The notes under the pieces are model-generated. The model saw only the letters and a list, made by a program, of their open reading frames with translations. It did no database searches and was not told the origin of the DNA. A stretch of 64,000 nt of DNA from Streptomyces sp. V3I8 (lineage in GTDB: Bacteria > Actinomycetota > Actinomycetes > Streptomycetales > Streptomycetaceae), in contig NZ_JAUSZL010000002.1 of assembly GCF_030817535.1 (NCBI RefSeq), positions 3,906,001 through 3,970,000 on the forward strand. The letters run 5' to 3'. The translations under genes were made by a program, and so were the position numbers. This document shows positions 45,656 through 54,565 of this stretch, in pieces; the stretch's first letter is position 1, and each line of letters starts with the position of its first letter.

Positions 45656-47062
45656 TCAGAGGGCGGGGTGCTGGTCACGGACCGGGCTGAGCGATTCCAG
45701 CAGCGACGCGATGTGCAGGATCGTCGACTCCGCATGCCAGTCGGCGGCCAGTTGCACGCCGATCGGCAGGCCGTCGCCGCTGGTGCCGAACCGCATGGAC
45801 AGGGCCGGGAGGCCGGTCAGGTTGAACGGGATGGTCGCCGTCTGGATGTGGGCGGCGTCCACCGTCCGGCCGTCGATGGTGAACCGGGTGAGTCCGTGTT
45901 CGTGGGCGGGGACGGGCAGGACCGGGAGCAGGAGTGCGTCGTACTGCCGGAAGTACTCGGTGAAGGCGTCCCGAAGACGTTCGATGCCCTGCTCGGCCAG
46001 GACGTAGTCGCGGACGGAGGTGTCGGGGCCGGCGAGCATGGACCTGGAGACCTTGCCCAGCTGGTCCTCGTGGCCGGCGGTGACGTCCTGGAAGGCCGGC
46101 TTCACCTCCATGACGTGCTGGCGGTAGAAGAGGTCGAGGGGGTTGTCCCGCTCCAGTGCCGGGATGTCCACGGCCTCGACCCGAGCCCCGGCGCCCTTGA
46201 GGGCTTCGGCGGCCGCACGCACGGTGGCGGCGACCTGCGGGTCGATCGGGCCGAGTCCGGAGTCGACCAGCCAGCCGACGCGCACGGGCCGGTCCGGCGA
46301 CGCGCCCAGGCCGGTGTCGAATGCGCGCGGGACGGTGGCGAAGCCGTCGGCGCCGTCCGGGCCGGAAAGCACCGAGTACGCCAGTGCGAGGTCGCGGATG
46401 GTGCGGGCCATCGGGCCGACGTGCCAGTCACGGCGCGGCGCCCGCGGCCAGACCCCGGTCATCGGGATGCGCCCGTGCGTCGCCTTGAGGGCGACGATGC
46501 CGGTGTGGGCGGCCGGCCCGCGCACCGAGATGGCCAGGTCGCTTTCGAGTCCGAGCGGTGACATACCGGCGGCGATCGCCGCCGATTCCCCGCCACTGGA
46601 ACCGCCGGGCGTGCGGTCGAGGTTCCAGGGGTTGTTCGTCCTGCCGGTCAGGAGGTTGTCGGACTCGGTCGAGTACGAGAACTCCGGGAGGTTGGTCTTC
46701 GCGAGCAGGATGCCGCCGGCCCGCTTCATGCGCGCCACGCTGGTGGCGTCCGTGTCCGGGACACGGCCCCTGAAGATCGGGGAACCGCGCTGGGTCAGCA
46801 CCCCGGCGGTGTCGAACGAGTCCTTGGCCGTGAACGGCACACCGTGCAGCGGTCCGACCTCCGCGCCCGCCGCGAGCGCCTCGTCCGCGGCCTTCGCGGC
46901 CTCCAGAGCACCGTCGGCGAGCGTGACGACGGCATTGATCCTCGGATCGACGGCCTTGATGCGATCCAGGTGCGCCTGCACCACCTCGACGGACGACACC
47001 TTCCCGGTGCGGATCAGTTCGGCCAGTTCGCTCGCGTCGGAGCGGATGAGGTCGGCGGTCAT
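45656..47062 (-). CDS. Amidase-signature enzyme
   Basis: 468-residue amidase-signature hydrolase. Catalytic Lys in VPFTAKDSFDTAG, the cis-Ser in GGSSGGESAAIAAG, and the nucleophile Ser in ESDLAISVRGPA; the usual GGSI is AISV here. ARMKRAGGILLAKTNLPEF is typical. It hydrolyses amide bonds of an unknown substrate in the cytosol. AAGGAGA lies 5-7 bases before the ATG. Upstream are a tandem pentamer and a TAGACCGGTCTA operator likely bound by the TetR protein encoded next. Confidence 0.9.
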   Translation of the reverse strand: MTADLIRSDASELAELIRTGKVSSVEVVQAHLDRIKAVDPRINAVVTLADGALEAAKAADEALAAGAEVGPLHGVPFTAKDSFDTAGVLTQRGSPIFRGRVPDTDATSVARMKRAGGILLAKTNLPEFSYSTESDNLLTGRTNNPWNLDRTPGGSSGGESAAIAAGMSPLGLESDLAISVRGPAAHTGIVALKATHGRIPMTGVWPRAPRRDWHVGPMARTIRDLALAYSVLSGPDGADGFATVPRAFDTGLGASPDRPVRVGWLVDSGLGPIDPQVAATVRAAAEALKGAGARVEAVDIPALERDNPLDLFYRQHVMEVKPAFQDVTAGHEDQLGKVSRSMLAGPDTSVRDYVLAEQGIERLRDAFTEYFRQYDALLLPVLPVPAHEHGLTRFTIDGRTVDAAHIQTATIPFNLTGLPALSMRFGTSGDGLPIGVQLAADWHAESTILHIASLLESLSPVRDQHPAL

Positions 47063-47088
47063 GACGATCTCCTTGATCGGACTCGGTT

Positions 47089-47111
47089 GGACTGGACTGG
47101 ACTGGACTGGA
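47089..47111. repeat. Pentanucleotide tandem repeat (GGACT)n in the amidase leader
   Basis: About 4.6 copies of GGACT between the TAGACCGGTCTA operator and the amidase ribosome-binding site; copy-number change would alter the leader length without affecting the frame. Confidence 0.85.
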
Positions 47112-47117
47112 TTTAAT

Positions 47118-47129
47118 TAGACCGGTCTA
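47118..47129. promoter_or_regulatory. TetR operator upstream of amidase
   Basis: Perfect 12-bp palindrome TAGACCGGTCTA, 56 bp before the amidase start. The same TAGAC half-site recurs before the TetR gene. Confidence 0.65.
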
Positions 47130-47176
47130 CTTGATATCGGTTCGCTGTTGCGGCGCTGTCCGGGGCGGTGCGTCGC

Positions 47177-47212
47177 GGGTGACGGGGGTGGCGGGGGTGA
47201 CGGGGGTGACGG
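47177..47212. repeat. 9-bp tandem repeat GGGTGACGG
   Basis: Four copies with one variant, immediately downstream of the TetR gene end (47219). Confidence 0.8.
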
Positions 47213-47218
47213 GGTCCG

Positions 47219-47806
47219 TCAGACGTGCAGGACCTGGCGCGTGACCGTCATGGCGCGGTCGAGGGGGTCCGGGCCACGACGGATCTTCGCCATCATGCCC
47301 GCCCCGAGCCACAGACTGTAGAGAGCCTCGGCCGTCATGCGGGGGTCGCCGTCGACGGACACGGACCCGTCCGCGGTGCCGGCGGTGATCATCCGCTCCA
47401 GACGGTCGACGATCGCCGTGGTCCCGGCCTTCGTCACCACCCTCATCACCTCGGAGAGGTCGGCGATCTCCGCGCCGAGCTTGACGACCAGGCAGCCGCC
47501 CTGGCAGTCGTCCGCGACCTGCGTGTCGTAGAAGTTCCGCCAGTACGCCATCAGGTGCTCCGCGGACTTCTTGCCCTTGTCGGCGACGATGCCGTCGATG
47601 GTCGCGAGGTAGTCGTCGAAGTAGCTCCGCATCATCGCTTCGCCGAAGGCGTCCTTGGAGCCGAAGTAGTGGTAGAACGACCCCTTCGGGACACCGGCCG
47701 CGGTGAGGATCTCGTTGATGCCCACCGCGGTGTAGCCCTTCGCGGCCACGATGCGCCGTGCCGTGTCCAGAAGGTTCTGGCGCGTTTCCGCCTTGGTGAC
47801 TGACAT
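47219..47806 (-). CDS. TetR/AcrR-family repressor, NemR-like
   Basis: 195-residue TetR regulator. N-terminal HTH: TRQNLLDTARRIVAAKGYTA, INEILTAAGVPKGSFYHYFGSKDAF. The ligand domain has the NemR-like DDCQGGCLVVKLGAEIADLSE with two Cys (100 and 104 region). In NemR a Cys in this segment senses electrophiles or hypochlorite; here it is an inference. The gene is divergent from AraC and flanked by operators on both sides. It probably represses itself and the amidase. Confidence 0.9.
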   Translation of the reverse strand: MSVTKAETRQNLLDTARRIVAAKGYTAVGINEILTAAGVPKGSFYHYFGSKDAFGEAMMRSYFDDYLATIDGIVADKGKKSAEHLMAYWRNFYDTQVADDCQGGCLVVKLGAEIADLSEVMRVVTKAGTTAIVDRLERMITAGTADGSVSVDGDPRMTAEALYSLWLGAGMMAKIRRGPDPLDRAMTVTRQVLHV

Positions 47807-47827
47807 GACTCGACCATAGCCGCCAAG

Positions 47828-47864
47828 TAGACCGGTTGTCTATAAAAACTAGACCGGTCGTCTC
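47828..47864. promoter_or_regulatory. Two TetR operators before the TetR gene
   Basis: TAGAC-CGGTT-GTCTA (47828-47842) and TAGAC-CGGTC-GTCTC (47850-47864), 22 bp apart centre to centre. They overlap the TetR promoter region and resemble the amidase-side palindrome. Confidence 0.65.
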
Positions 47865-47913
47865 GACCCTTGTCCGTTTCAGGACGATCCGCCGGTTTCA
47901 CGGCTGTCGGACC

Positions 47914-48780
47914 CTAGCCCTCGGACGAGTGCCGCCGGTCGGTGCGGTGCTGCTGCCGGTACCGGCCGGCGGAGATTCCGTACTCGCGTTTGAAGGCGTT
48001 GGCGAACGCGTACGCGGAGCCGTAGCCGCTGCGCTGCGCGACGGCGGACAGCGGGATGTCGGTCGCCTGGAGCAGGCGTGCCGCCGTGGTGAGCCGCCAC
48101 CATGTCAGATAGGTGAGCGGTGGCTGCCCGACCATGGCGGTGAACCTGCGGGCGAAGGCGGCACGGGACAGGCCCGCGTGCGCGCCCAGCGACTCCACGG
48201 TCCACGGATCGGCGGGGTGCTCGTGCACGGCGCGCAGCGACCGTGCGATCACCTTGTCGTCGAGGGCGACGCACCAGCCGGTGGCCTGCGGTCCCGCGCT
48301 GTCGGCGAGGCAGGCGCGGACCAGGTGTACGAGGAGCACGTCGAGCAGGGCCGGCAGCGCCAAGTCCCTGCCGTACATCTGTTCGTCGAGCTCGCCGCGC
48401 ACCAGGTCGATCGACGCCTGGAGACCCCGGTGGCGGTCCGCTCCCGCGAGCAGACGTACCAGAGCGGGGAGGTTCTGGAACAGCGGGTGGGGGCGGACCT
48501 GGTCGAGCCGGTAGGCACCGGCCAGGAACCGGGCCGTGCCGTCGGTGACGTTCGCCAGCGTGTGCGCGGTCCCGTACGGGAACAGCACGGCGTCGCCCGC
48601 CGCCAAGGTGACGGCCGGTTCGTCCGCCCCCGTCACCTGCATTCCTCCGGTGGTGACCACGTAGAACCGGGCGCCCCCGAAGATCTCGACCTCCGTGCTC
48701 CAGGACGGGTCCGCCGTCGTCAGCGATACGGAGGGACGTCCCACCCGCATGGTGCTGATCGCGTCGCTGAGCACGTCCAT
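47914..48780 (-). CDS. AraC-family regulator
   Basis: 288-residue AraC regulator. A cupin-type N-terminal sensor (FYVVTTGGMQVTG, AAGDAVLFPYGTAHTL) precedes two C-terminal HTHs: WTVESLGAHAGLSRAAFARRF and PLSAVAQRSGYGSAYAFANAFKREYG. GGAAGA lies about 9 bases before the ATG. It is likely to activate a neighbouring gene, perhaps the metallo-hydrolase just upstream; ligand unknown. Confidence 0.92.
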   Translation of the reverse strand: MDVLSDAISTMRVGRPSVSLTTADPSWSTEVEIFGGARFYVVTTGGMQVTGADEPAVTLAAGDAVLFPYGTAHTLANVTDGTARFLAGAYRLDQVRPHPLFQNLPALVRLLAGADRHRGLQASIDLVRGELDEQMYGRDLALPALLDVLLVHLVRACLADSAGPQATGWCVALDDKVIARSLRAVHEHPADPWTVESLGAHAGLSRAAFARRFTAMVGQPPLTYLTWWRLTTAARLLQATDIPLSAVAQRSGYGSAYAFANAFKREYGISAGRYRQQHRTDRRHSSEG

Positions 48781-48818
48781 GGCGGAATTCTTCCCTACCG
48801 GATTACTGGATTACTGGA

Positions 48819-49745
48819 TCAGGCGTCCGAGAGCGGCGCCCATCTCTTGATCGAGAAAGCCCCGTTCGACCGCACGACCTCGGCGGCGCCCGCCCCGCCC
48901 AGGTGCGCCGGCACCACCAGGCTGTTCGTCGCGGCCGCCTGCTCCAGGACGCGACGCCGGGACCGGGCGGCCCCGGTCCGGTCCTCGCTCACGCAGATGT
49001 CGTGATCGGGCTCGATCATCTGAAGCGGGGTGTGGATGACGTCGCCGACGAACAGTGCCCGGTCCGTACCGGACTCGAGCCGCAGCACAGCCGAGCCGGG
49101 CGTGTGACCGGGCGCCGGCTCCAGCACCAGGTCCTCGTCGATGCGGTGGCTGTCGCCCTCCCACAGCACCGTCTGACCGGCCCGGTGGACGGGCAGGACG
49201 CTGTCGTCGAACCTGGCCGCCGTGTCGGCGAACCTCGGGGCGTGGCCGTTGGCGGGGTTCCAGAAGTCGAAGTCGGCACGGCTGATCAGATAGCGCGCGT
49301 GGGGGAACGTCGGAACCCACTCGCCGTCGACGAGCCGGGTGTTCCACCCCACGTGGTCGTCGTGCAGGTGGGTGTTGACGACGAGGTCCACGTCCTGCGG
49401 CCGTACCCCCATCGCCGCCAGCCGGTCGAGGAGGTCGCCGTCGTGCCGGTGGGGCGCTTCGGCTTCCGACGGCCTGCCACCGCCCGGACCGGTGTCGCCC
49501 GGACCGGTGTCGCCCAGGCCGGTGTCGACCAGCACGGTGCGGCCCGCGCTGCGCAGCACCCAGGTCTGAACGCTCGACTGCCACTCACCCGTCCCGGCGT
49601 TCAGGAAGTCGGGCGCCAGCCAGGATTCGTGTCGGCGCCACAGTTCAGCGGGCACGGACGGGAACAGGACATCGGTGGTGCCGAAAGCACCGTGGTACTC
49701 GACCACCCGCGAAACCTCGACATCACCGAGGATCATTTTCTCCAT
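48819..49745 (-). CDS. Metallo-beta-lactamase-fold hydrolase
   Basis: 308-residue MBL-fold protein (start at 49745; M at 49736 is equally possible). Metal motif HLHDDH in VVNTHLHDDHVGWNTRL, then EPAPGHTPGSAVL and ALFVGDVIHTPLQM supply the further His and Asp. GD-T-GPGD repeats near residue 80 come from a 12-bp DNA repeat. It may be a lactonase or other zinc hydrolase; substrate unknown. It precedes the AraC gene on the same strand. Confidence 0.9.
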   Translation of the reverse strand: MEKMILGDVEVSRVVEYHGAFGTTDVLFPSVPAELWRRHESWLAPDFLNAGTGEWQSSVQTWVLRSAGRTVLVDTGLGDTGPGDTGPGGGRPSEAEAPHRHDGDLLDRLAAMGVRPQDVDLVVNTHLHDDHVGWNTRLVDGEWVPTFPHARYLISRADFDFWNPANGHAPRFADTAARFDDSVLPVHRAGQTVLWEGDSHRIDEDLVLEPAPGHTPGSAVLRLESGTDRALFVGDVIHTPLQMIEPDHDICVSEDRTGAARSRRRVLEQAAATNSLVVPAHLGGAGAAEVVRSNGAFSIKRWAPLSDA

Positions 49746-49855
49746 CCCCCGACCGTAGGCAGCGGTGGTGGGACGCGAAATGCTCCACCGTCTCGCCTGG
49801 TTGAGGCAGCGTCTCGCAGGAGACCGCGCTCCGTCCCACCGCAGGGGTCCCCGTC

Positions 49856-50359
49856 TCATACGCGCTCGTACGCGAGCTCTCCGATGCCGCCGTCGACGCG
49901 CAGCACGGGTGACACGGCGCTGTCGCTGCGCGCGGTGGTCCGCCGGGCCGGCGTCTCACCGACCGCGCCCCACCGCCACTTCGCCGACCGGGACGCCCTC
50001 GTCCCGGCGGTCGCGGCGGAGGGCTACCGAGAACTCGCCGCGTTCCTGAACGCGGCGCGTCCGGCCCCCGCAGCGCCTGAGGACCTGGAGACCGTGGCCG
50101 TCGCCCACGTGCGGTTCGCCTTGGCAACCCGGCCCTGTGCCGCGCGATGTTCGCCGAGCCCTGCGGTTCGGGCGGCGAGGAGCGCCTGACCGCGACCGCC
50201 GCCGTCTCGAGGTACGTGACCTCGGCCGTACGGCATGCCTTCCCCGGCGGTGACGCGGCCCCTACCGCCCTGGCGACGGCGGTCGGAGCGCTTCTGGCCG
50301 CGACGAAATCGAAGTGCGCCGCGGCCACCTCGGTGCCGACCCGGCCCTCAGCGCGGTGA
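49856..50359 (+). pseudogene. TetR-family regulator, frameshifted
   Basis: The parts of one TetR regulator lie in different frames. They are SYALVRELSDAAVDAQHG (49856-49909), then DTALSLRAVVRRAGVSPTAPHRHFADRDALV with the helix-turn-helix, and then from about 50120 LCRAMFAEPCGSGGEERLTA... AVRHAFPGGD. At least two frameshifts (near 49913 and 50122) and probably a third near 50290 break it. No intact start is seen. A once-functional repressor of this regulatory cluster. Confidence 0.75.
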
Positions 50360-50437
50360 ACACCCGCTCCCGCACGCCGTGGGCGGCACACCCGGACCGA
50401 CGACCGGCCGGTCCGGACACGACCGCGCGGTCGTCGC

Positions 50438-50626
50438 CTACCGGTGGCGTACGCCCGCCTCCTCGCCGTACTCGCCGAGGAGGACCACTCCGAGGGCGGC
50501 GCCGGCGAAGACCCTGACGGCGCGCAGGGTGTCGCCGAGCCGGTGGTGGTGGCTGCCCCGCAGGGCGGTCGCGCCGGGCGGCGGCAGCGGGCGGACGGGG
50601 GCCGGGGTGAAGGTCGCGGTACTCAT
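50438..50626 (-). CDS. Small conserved protein divergent from HelR
   Basis: 62 residues from ATG 50626. Sequence: Pro/Thr N-terminus, a His-rich GSHHHRLGDTLRAVRVF and a hydrophobic C-terminal AGAALGVVLLGEYGEEAGVRHR. CACCAT ends 6 bases before the start, a leaderless-type -10. Small proteins ending this way are conserved in streptomycetes near HelR. Function unknown; perhaps membrane-associated. Confidence 0.6.
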   Translation of the reverse strand: MSTATFTPAPVRPLPPPGATALRGSHHHRLGDTLRAVRVFAGAALGVVLLGEYGEEAGVRHR

Positions 50627-50727
50627 ATGTCCATGGTGCGAGGTGGGCGCCGCGCTTCCATCGGCCTGCGGACCGAACCTCCCTGCCCCCGCGTACGCCT
50701 CCGGGCCGACCTCCACCCCGCAGGGAG

Positions 50728-50742
50728 GGGGACGGCGTCCCC
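50728..50742. promoter_or_regulatory. Inverted repeat in the 311-bp gap before helR
   Basis: GGGGAC-GGC-GTCCCC. The gap 50627-50937 otherwise shows only GC-rich sequence; the rifamycin-associated element consensus was looked for and not found. Confidence 0.4.
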
Positions 50743-50937
50743 TAGGGGATCGGGAGCGCGCGTCGCCCGTACGGGAAAAACGGTTGGCCACGGCCTCCCC
50801 CGTTCGCCTAGGATCTCCGCTTCGCCCGCCTCCCCTCGTGGAGCGCCGCCGCCCGGACGGAAACCGGCCGGCCCACCGCCACAGTCAGCGGGGCCCGCCC
50901 GGCCCCGCGGTTCCCGCAGGCCCCGGAGGCAACACCC

Positions 50938-53034
50938 GTGTCCACCCCGTCCGACTCCGCCGTGCCCTCCCCCACGGCACCCCCCGCACCTTCTCCCGTA
51001 CCGTCCGGCGATCCGCTCTCGCGCGAGCGGGCCCATCTCGCGCGGTCCCGTGCCGCGCTGCGTTCGATGCGCGAGGACGTCCAGTCCCTCGACATCCGGG
51101 ACGTCACCGCGAACTGGGTCAACGCGGAGGTCCTGACCCGCCAGATCGGCGAGCGCATCAAGGCCCTCGCCGACCTGTCCCACACCCCGCTCTTCTTCGG
51201 CCGCCTCGACTACCTGCACGCCCCGGGCGCCGAGCAGGCGGAGGGCGCGCAGGGCGAGCGCTTCTACATCGGCCGCCGGCACGTGCACGACGCCGGCGGC
51301 GACCCGATGGTCATCGACTGGCGCGCCCCGGTGTCCCAGCCCTTCTACCGGGCCTCCCGGAAGAGCCCGATGGACATCGCGCTGCGCCGCCGCTTCGGCT
51401 ACACGGGCGGCGACCTCACCGCGTACGAGGACGAGCACCTCTCCGACCCCGCCGAGGCGGACACCACCGGCAAGCTGCTCCAGCGGGAGATCGAGCGTCC
51501 GCGCGTGGGCCCGATGCGCGACATCGTGGCGACGATCCAGCCGGAGCAGGACGAGATCGTACGGTCCGGTCTGGGCGGCACGGTCTGCGTGCAGGGCGGC
51601 CCCGGCACCGGGAAGACGGCCGTCGGCCTGCACCGGGTCGCGTACCTCCTGTACGCCCACCGCGACCGGCTCGCCCGCACCGGCACCCTGGTCATCGGGC
51701 CGAACGCGTCCTTCCTGCACTACATCGAGCAGGTGCTGCCCGCGCTGGGCGAGCTGGAGGTCAGGCAGGCCACGGTCGACGACCTGGTCGCACATGTGGA
51801 GGTGCGGGGGGCGGACGCGGCCCCGGCGGCCGTCGTCAAGGGCGACGCGCGGATGGCCGAGGTGCTGCGCCGGGCCGTCCGCGCGCACGTGACGCTGCCC
51901 ACCGAGCCGGTCGTGGTGGTGCGCGGCTCGCGGCGCTGGCGCGTCCCGGCACACGAACTGACCGACATCGTGCGGGAGTTGCTGGCCCGGGACATCCGGT
52001 ACGGCGCCGCCCGCGAGGCACTGCCGCAGCGCATCGCGCACGCCGTGCTGGTGCAGATGGAGCGGTCGGGCGAGGCGCCGGACGACCGGGTGCAGGACGC
52101 GGTCGCCCGCAACCCCGCGGTGAAGGCGGCGGTGAAGGCCGTCTGGCCGCCGGTGGACCCGGCGAAGCTGGTCCTGCGTCTCCTCTGCGACGCGGAGTAC
52201 CTGGCCGTGCACGCCGAGGGTGTCCTCACGCAGGAGGAGCAGGAGACGATCCTCTGGGCGAAGCCCGTACGGTCGGTGAAGTCCGCCAGGTGGTCGGCCG
52301 CGGACGCCGTGCTGATCGACGAGGTGACCGACCTCGTACGGCGCACGCACTCCCTCGGGCATGTGGTGCTCGACGAGGCGCAGGACCTGTCGCCCATGCA
52401 GTACCGGGCGGTGGGGCGGCGCTGCACGACCGGTTCGGCGACGGTGCTGGGCGACCTGGCGCAGGGCACGACGCCGTGGGCGACGCGGAGCTGGGAGGAG
52501 GCGCTGGCGCACCTCGGCAAGCCGGAGGCGGTGGTGGAGGAGCTGACGGCGGGCTTCCGCGTCCCGACGGACGTGATCGCGTACGCGTCCCGGCTGCTCC
52601 CGCACATCGCGCCGGGGCTGGCGCCGGTGGCGTCGGTGCGGGAGAACCCGGGCTTCTTCGAGGTCCGTGCGGTCGCCTCCGCCGGGGACGTGGTGGCGGC
52701 GTGCGAGGAGTTGCTGGCGCACGAGGGTTCGGTGGGCCTGATCGCGGCGGACGCGCGCGTGCCGGCGCTTTCGGCGGCCCTGGCGCAGGCGGGCCTGCCG
52801 TACCTCGACCCCGGCCAGGAGACGACGCCCGCGGCGCGGCTCACGCTGGTGCCGGCGTCGCTCGCCAAGGGGCTGGAGTACGACTACGTGGTCCTGGACG
52901 AACCCCGGGCGGTCGTGTCCGGGGAACCGGACGAGCGGACGGGGCTGCGGCGCCTGTACGTCGCCCTGACCCGAGCGGTCTCGGGCCTGATCGTGGCCCA
53001 CGCGAGCGCCTTGCCGGCCCAGCTGGCGCGGTAG
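50938..53034 (+). CDS. helR: HelR/HelD-type RNA polymerase-recycling ATPase
   Basis: 698-residue superfamily-1 (UvrD/Rep-like) ATPase of the HelD/HelR class. Walker A is VQGGPGTGKTAVGLHR, Walker B VVLDEAQDLSPMQ, and the helicase C-terminal RRLYVALTRAVSGL is present. An N-terminal coiled part (LSRERAHLARSRAALRSMRED) and the clamp region (FYIGRRHVHDAGGDPMVIDWRAPVSQPFYR) are visible. Such proteins free stalled RNA polymerase and displace rifamycins, giving resistance. GTG start with GGAGG nine bases upstream. Divergent small gene is a usual neighbour. Confidence 0.88.
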   Translation: MSTPSDSAVPSPTAPPAPSPVPSGDPLSRERAHLARSRAALRSMREDVQSLDIRDVTANWVNAEVLTRQIGERIKALADLSHTPLFFGRLDYLHAPGAEQAEGAQGERFYIGRRHVHDAGGDPMVIDWRAPVSQPFYRASRKSPMDIALRRRFGYTGGDLTAYEDEHLSDPAEADTTGKLLQREIERPRVGPMRDIVATIQPEQDEIVRSGLGGTVCVQGGPGTGKTAVGLHRVAYLLYAHRDRLARTGTLVIGPNASFLHYIEQVLPALGELEVRQATVDDLVAHVEVRGADAAPAAVVKGDARMAEVLRRAVRAHVTLPTEPVVVVRGSRRWRVPAHELTDIVRELLARDIRYGAAREALPQRIAHAVLVQMERSGEAPDDRVQDAVARNPAVKAAVKAVWPPVDPAKLVLRLLCDAEYLAVHAEGVLTQEEQETILWAKPVRSVKSARWSAADAVLIDEVTDLVRRTHSLGHVVLDEAQDLSPMQYRAVGRRCTTGSATVLGDLAQGTTPWATRSWEEALAHLGKPEAVVEELTAGFRVPTDVIAYASRLLPHIAPGLAPVASVRENPGFFEVRAVASAGDVVAACEELLAHEGSVGLIAADARVPALSAALAQAGLPYLDPGQETTPAARLTLVPASLAKGLEYDYVVLDEPRAVVSGEPDERTGLRRLYVALTRAVSGLIVAHASALPAQLAR

Positions 53035-53061
53035 GCCGCGTCCCCGCCGGGGGCCCGGGGG

Positions 53062-53748
53062 TCAGTCGAGGGCGTGGTGGGCCAGGACGTGGTCCGCCGT
53101 CTGGTGGAGGGACTGGCCGTGCTGGAAGGCGTGTGCGCGCATCCGGGCCAGGGCGTCGTCCGGGAGCAGCTGCTTGATCTCGGCGAGGACACCGGCGGCC
53201 ATGTGGACGCTGGGCGGATAGCCCTGCGGGCCGGGCCGGGTGGGGCGGTGCTCGGCGGTCAGCAGGTGGGGGTGTTCGTCGAACGCGAGCAGGGTGAGGA
53301 TGCGGGCGTAGGAGCCGGCCCGCGCCTTGTGCCGGTCCGTGAGGAGGCCGGGCGCGGCCCGGTAGAGGTCCACGGCGCCGATGCACAGGTGCCCGAGGGA
53401 CAGCGGCAGGGCCGTCACGGAGCGCATCCCCTGCTCGGCCGCGGCGTGGGTGAACGCCGGCCACCGGCCGAACGCCTGGTGCAGGTCCGCCTCTTCGATC
53501 AGGGTGCGCTGCACGTAGGCGTCGGTGCAGGGCCCTTCTCCGGTGGTGAGCTGGGCGTCCTCCATACGCCGGGCGCGCTCGTCGGTGGCGTGGCCCATGA
53601 CGCGCAGTTCGCCGGCGACGACCAGGCTCACGCCGAGGCTGTCGACGTCCAGGTCCGCCGCGCAGGCCCGGGCGGCGGTGGCGAGGCTGATGCCGCCTTC
53701 CGCGGCGCCGATACGGCGCCAGGCGGCGGCATGGTCGTCGTCATCCAT
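53062..53748 (-). CDS. GAF/ANTAR regulator (1)
   Basis: 228 residues from ATG 53748 (GAGG six bases upstream). GAF domain (residues ~15-155: LVVAGELRVMGHATDER, LTTGEGPCTDAYVQ, RSVTALPLSLGHLCIGAVDLYRA). The C-terminal ANTAR RNA-binding helices are about 165-225: VHMAAGVLAEIKQLLPDDALARMRAHAFQHG. ANTAR proteins bind paired RNA hairpins and prevent termination. Third in a tail-to-head series on this strand. Confidence 0.85.
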   Translation of the reverse strand: MDDDDHAAAWRRIGAAEGGISLATAARACAADLDVDSLGVSLVVAGELRVMGHATDERARRMEDAQLTTGEGPCTDAYVQRTLIEEADLHQAFGRWPAFTHAAAEQGMRSVTALPLSLGHLCIGAVDLYRAAPGLLTDRHKARAGSYARILTLLAFDEHPHLLTAEHRPTRPGPQGYPPSVHMAAGVLAEIKQLLPDDALARMRAHAFQHGQSLHQTADHVLAHHALD

Positions 53749-53836
53749 GGGGTGCCTCACCAGAGGTAGCGGTCCGGGGACCGGGGACCGGGTTTCAATG
53801 ATCTGTGCCGCTCGGGGGCTCGGAGACCGGTGCCGG

Positions 53837-54565
53837 TCAGGGGCGGTCGATGGCCTCGGTGTCGAGCCGGCCGTCGATGAGTTGGCGGCAGACCTGGGTC
53901 AGGCCGAGCCGGTGGGAGCGGGCGTGGCGGCGCAGGGCGTCGAAGGCGTCGTCGACACCGGTGCTCCAGCGTTCGGCGAGGATGCCCTTGGCCTGTTCGA
54001 TGACGACACGGCTCTTCAGGGCCGCGTGCATCTGGGTGCGTTGCTGGTTGACGTGGGCCACGGTGCGGTGCTGGAGGATGGCGATGGTCGCCACGTCCGC
54101 CAGCGCCTGGGCGACCCGCGCGTCCGAGGGGGAGAGGTTCTGCGGGCGGGAGTCGAAGAGGTTCATCGCGCCGATGACCGTGTCGCGCAGCCGCATCGGC
54201 AGCGCGTGGGTCATGACGAAGCCGGTCTCGCGGGCCTGGGCCGCGAAGACGGGGAAGGCGTCGGTCTCCTCCGGCGAGGTGAGGTCGATGTTCAGCCGGA
54301 CCGCGCCGCTGTGGTGGCATTCCACGCAGGGGCCCTGGTCGTGCTGGAGGGCGAAGAGTTCCAGCAGCCGGGTGTGTTCGTCGGACGCGGCGATCAGCTG
54401 CAGTCTGCCGGTGGGGTCCTCGAGCATGACTCCCACCGCCGACACATCGAGCAGCTCGACACAGCGATCGCACAGCGTGTGCAGGAAGTCGATCAGATCG
54501 AAGTCGTCGACGAGCGTGTCGACCGCGTCGATGACGGCCGCCAGCAGGTGTTCTTCTCGGGTCAT
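53837..54565 (-). CDS. GAF/ANTAR regulator (2)
   Basis: 242-residue GAF plus ANTAR protein. GAF: LLDVSAVGVMLEDPTGRLQLIAAS, LQHDQGPCVECHHSGAVR, ALPMRLRDTVIGAMNLF. ANTAR: ALKSRVVIEQAKGILAERWSTGVDDAFDALRRHARSHR, with the conserved IEQAKGIL and Ala/Arg core. ATG is embedded in the stop of the next upstream gene (ATGA), so the two form an operon. Likely sequence-specific antiterminator. Confidence 0.88.
   Translation of the reverse strand: MTREEHLLAAVIDAVDTLVDDFDLIDFLHTLCDRCVELLDVSAVGVMLEDPTGRLQLIAASDEHTRLLELFALQHDQGPCVECHHSGAVRLNIDLTSPEETDAFPVFAAQARETGFVMTHALPMRLRDTVIGAMNLFDSRPQNLSPSDARVAQALADVATIAILQHRTVAHVNQQRTQMHAALKSRVVIEQAKGILAERWSTGVDDAFDALRRHARSHRLGLTQVCRQLIDGRLDTEAIDRP

Noticed and set aside
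50627..50937. Rifamycin-associated element upstream of helR
   Set aside because: No sequence close to the expected consensus was found by eye.
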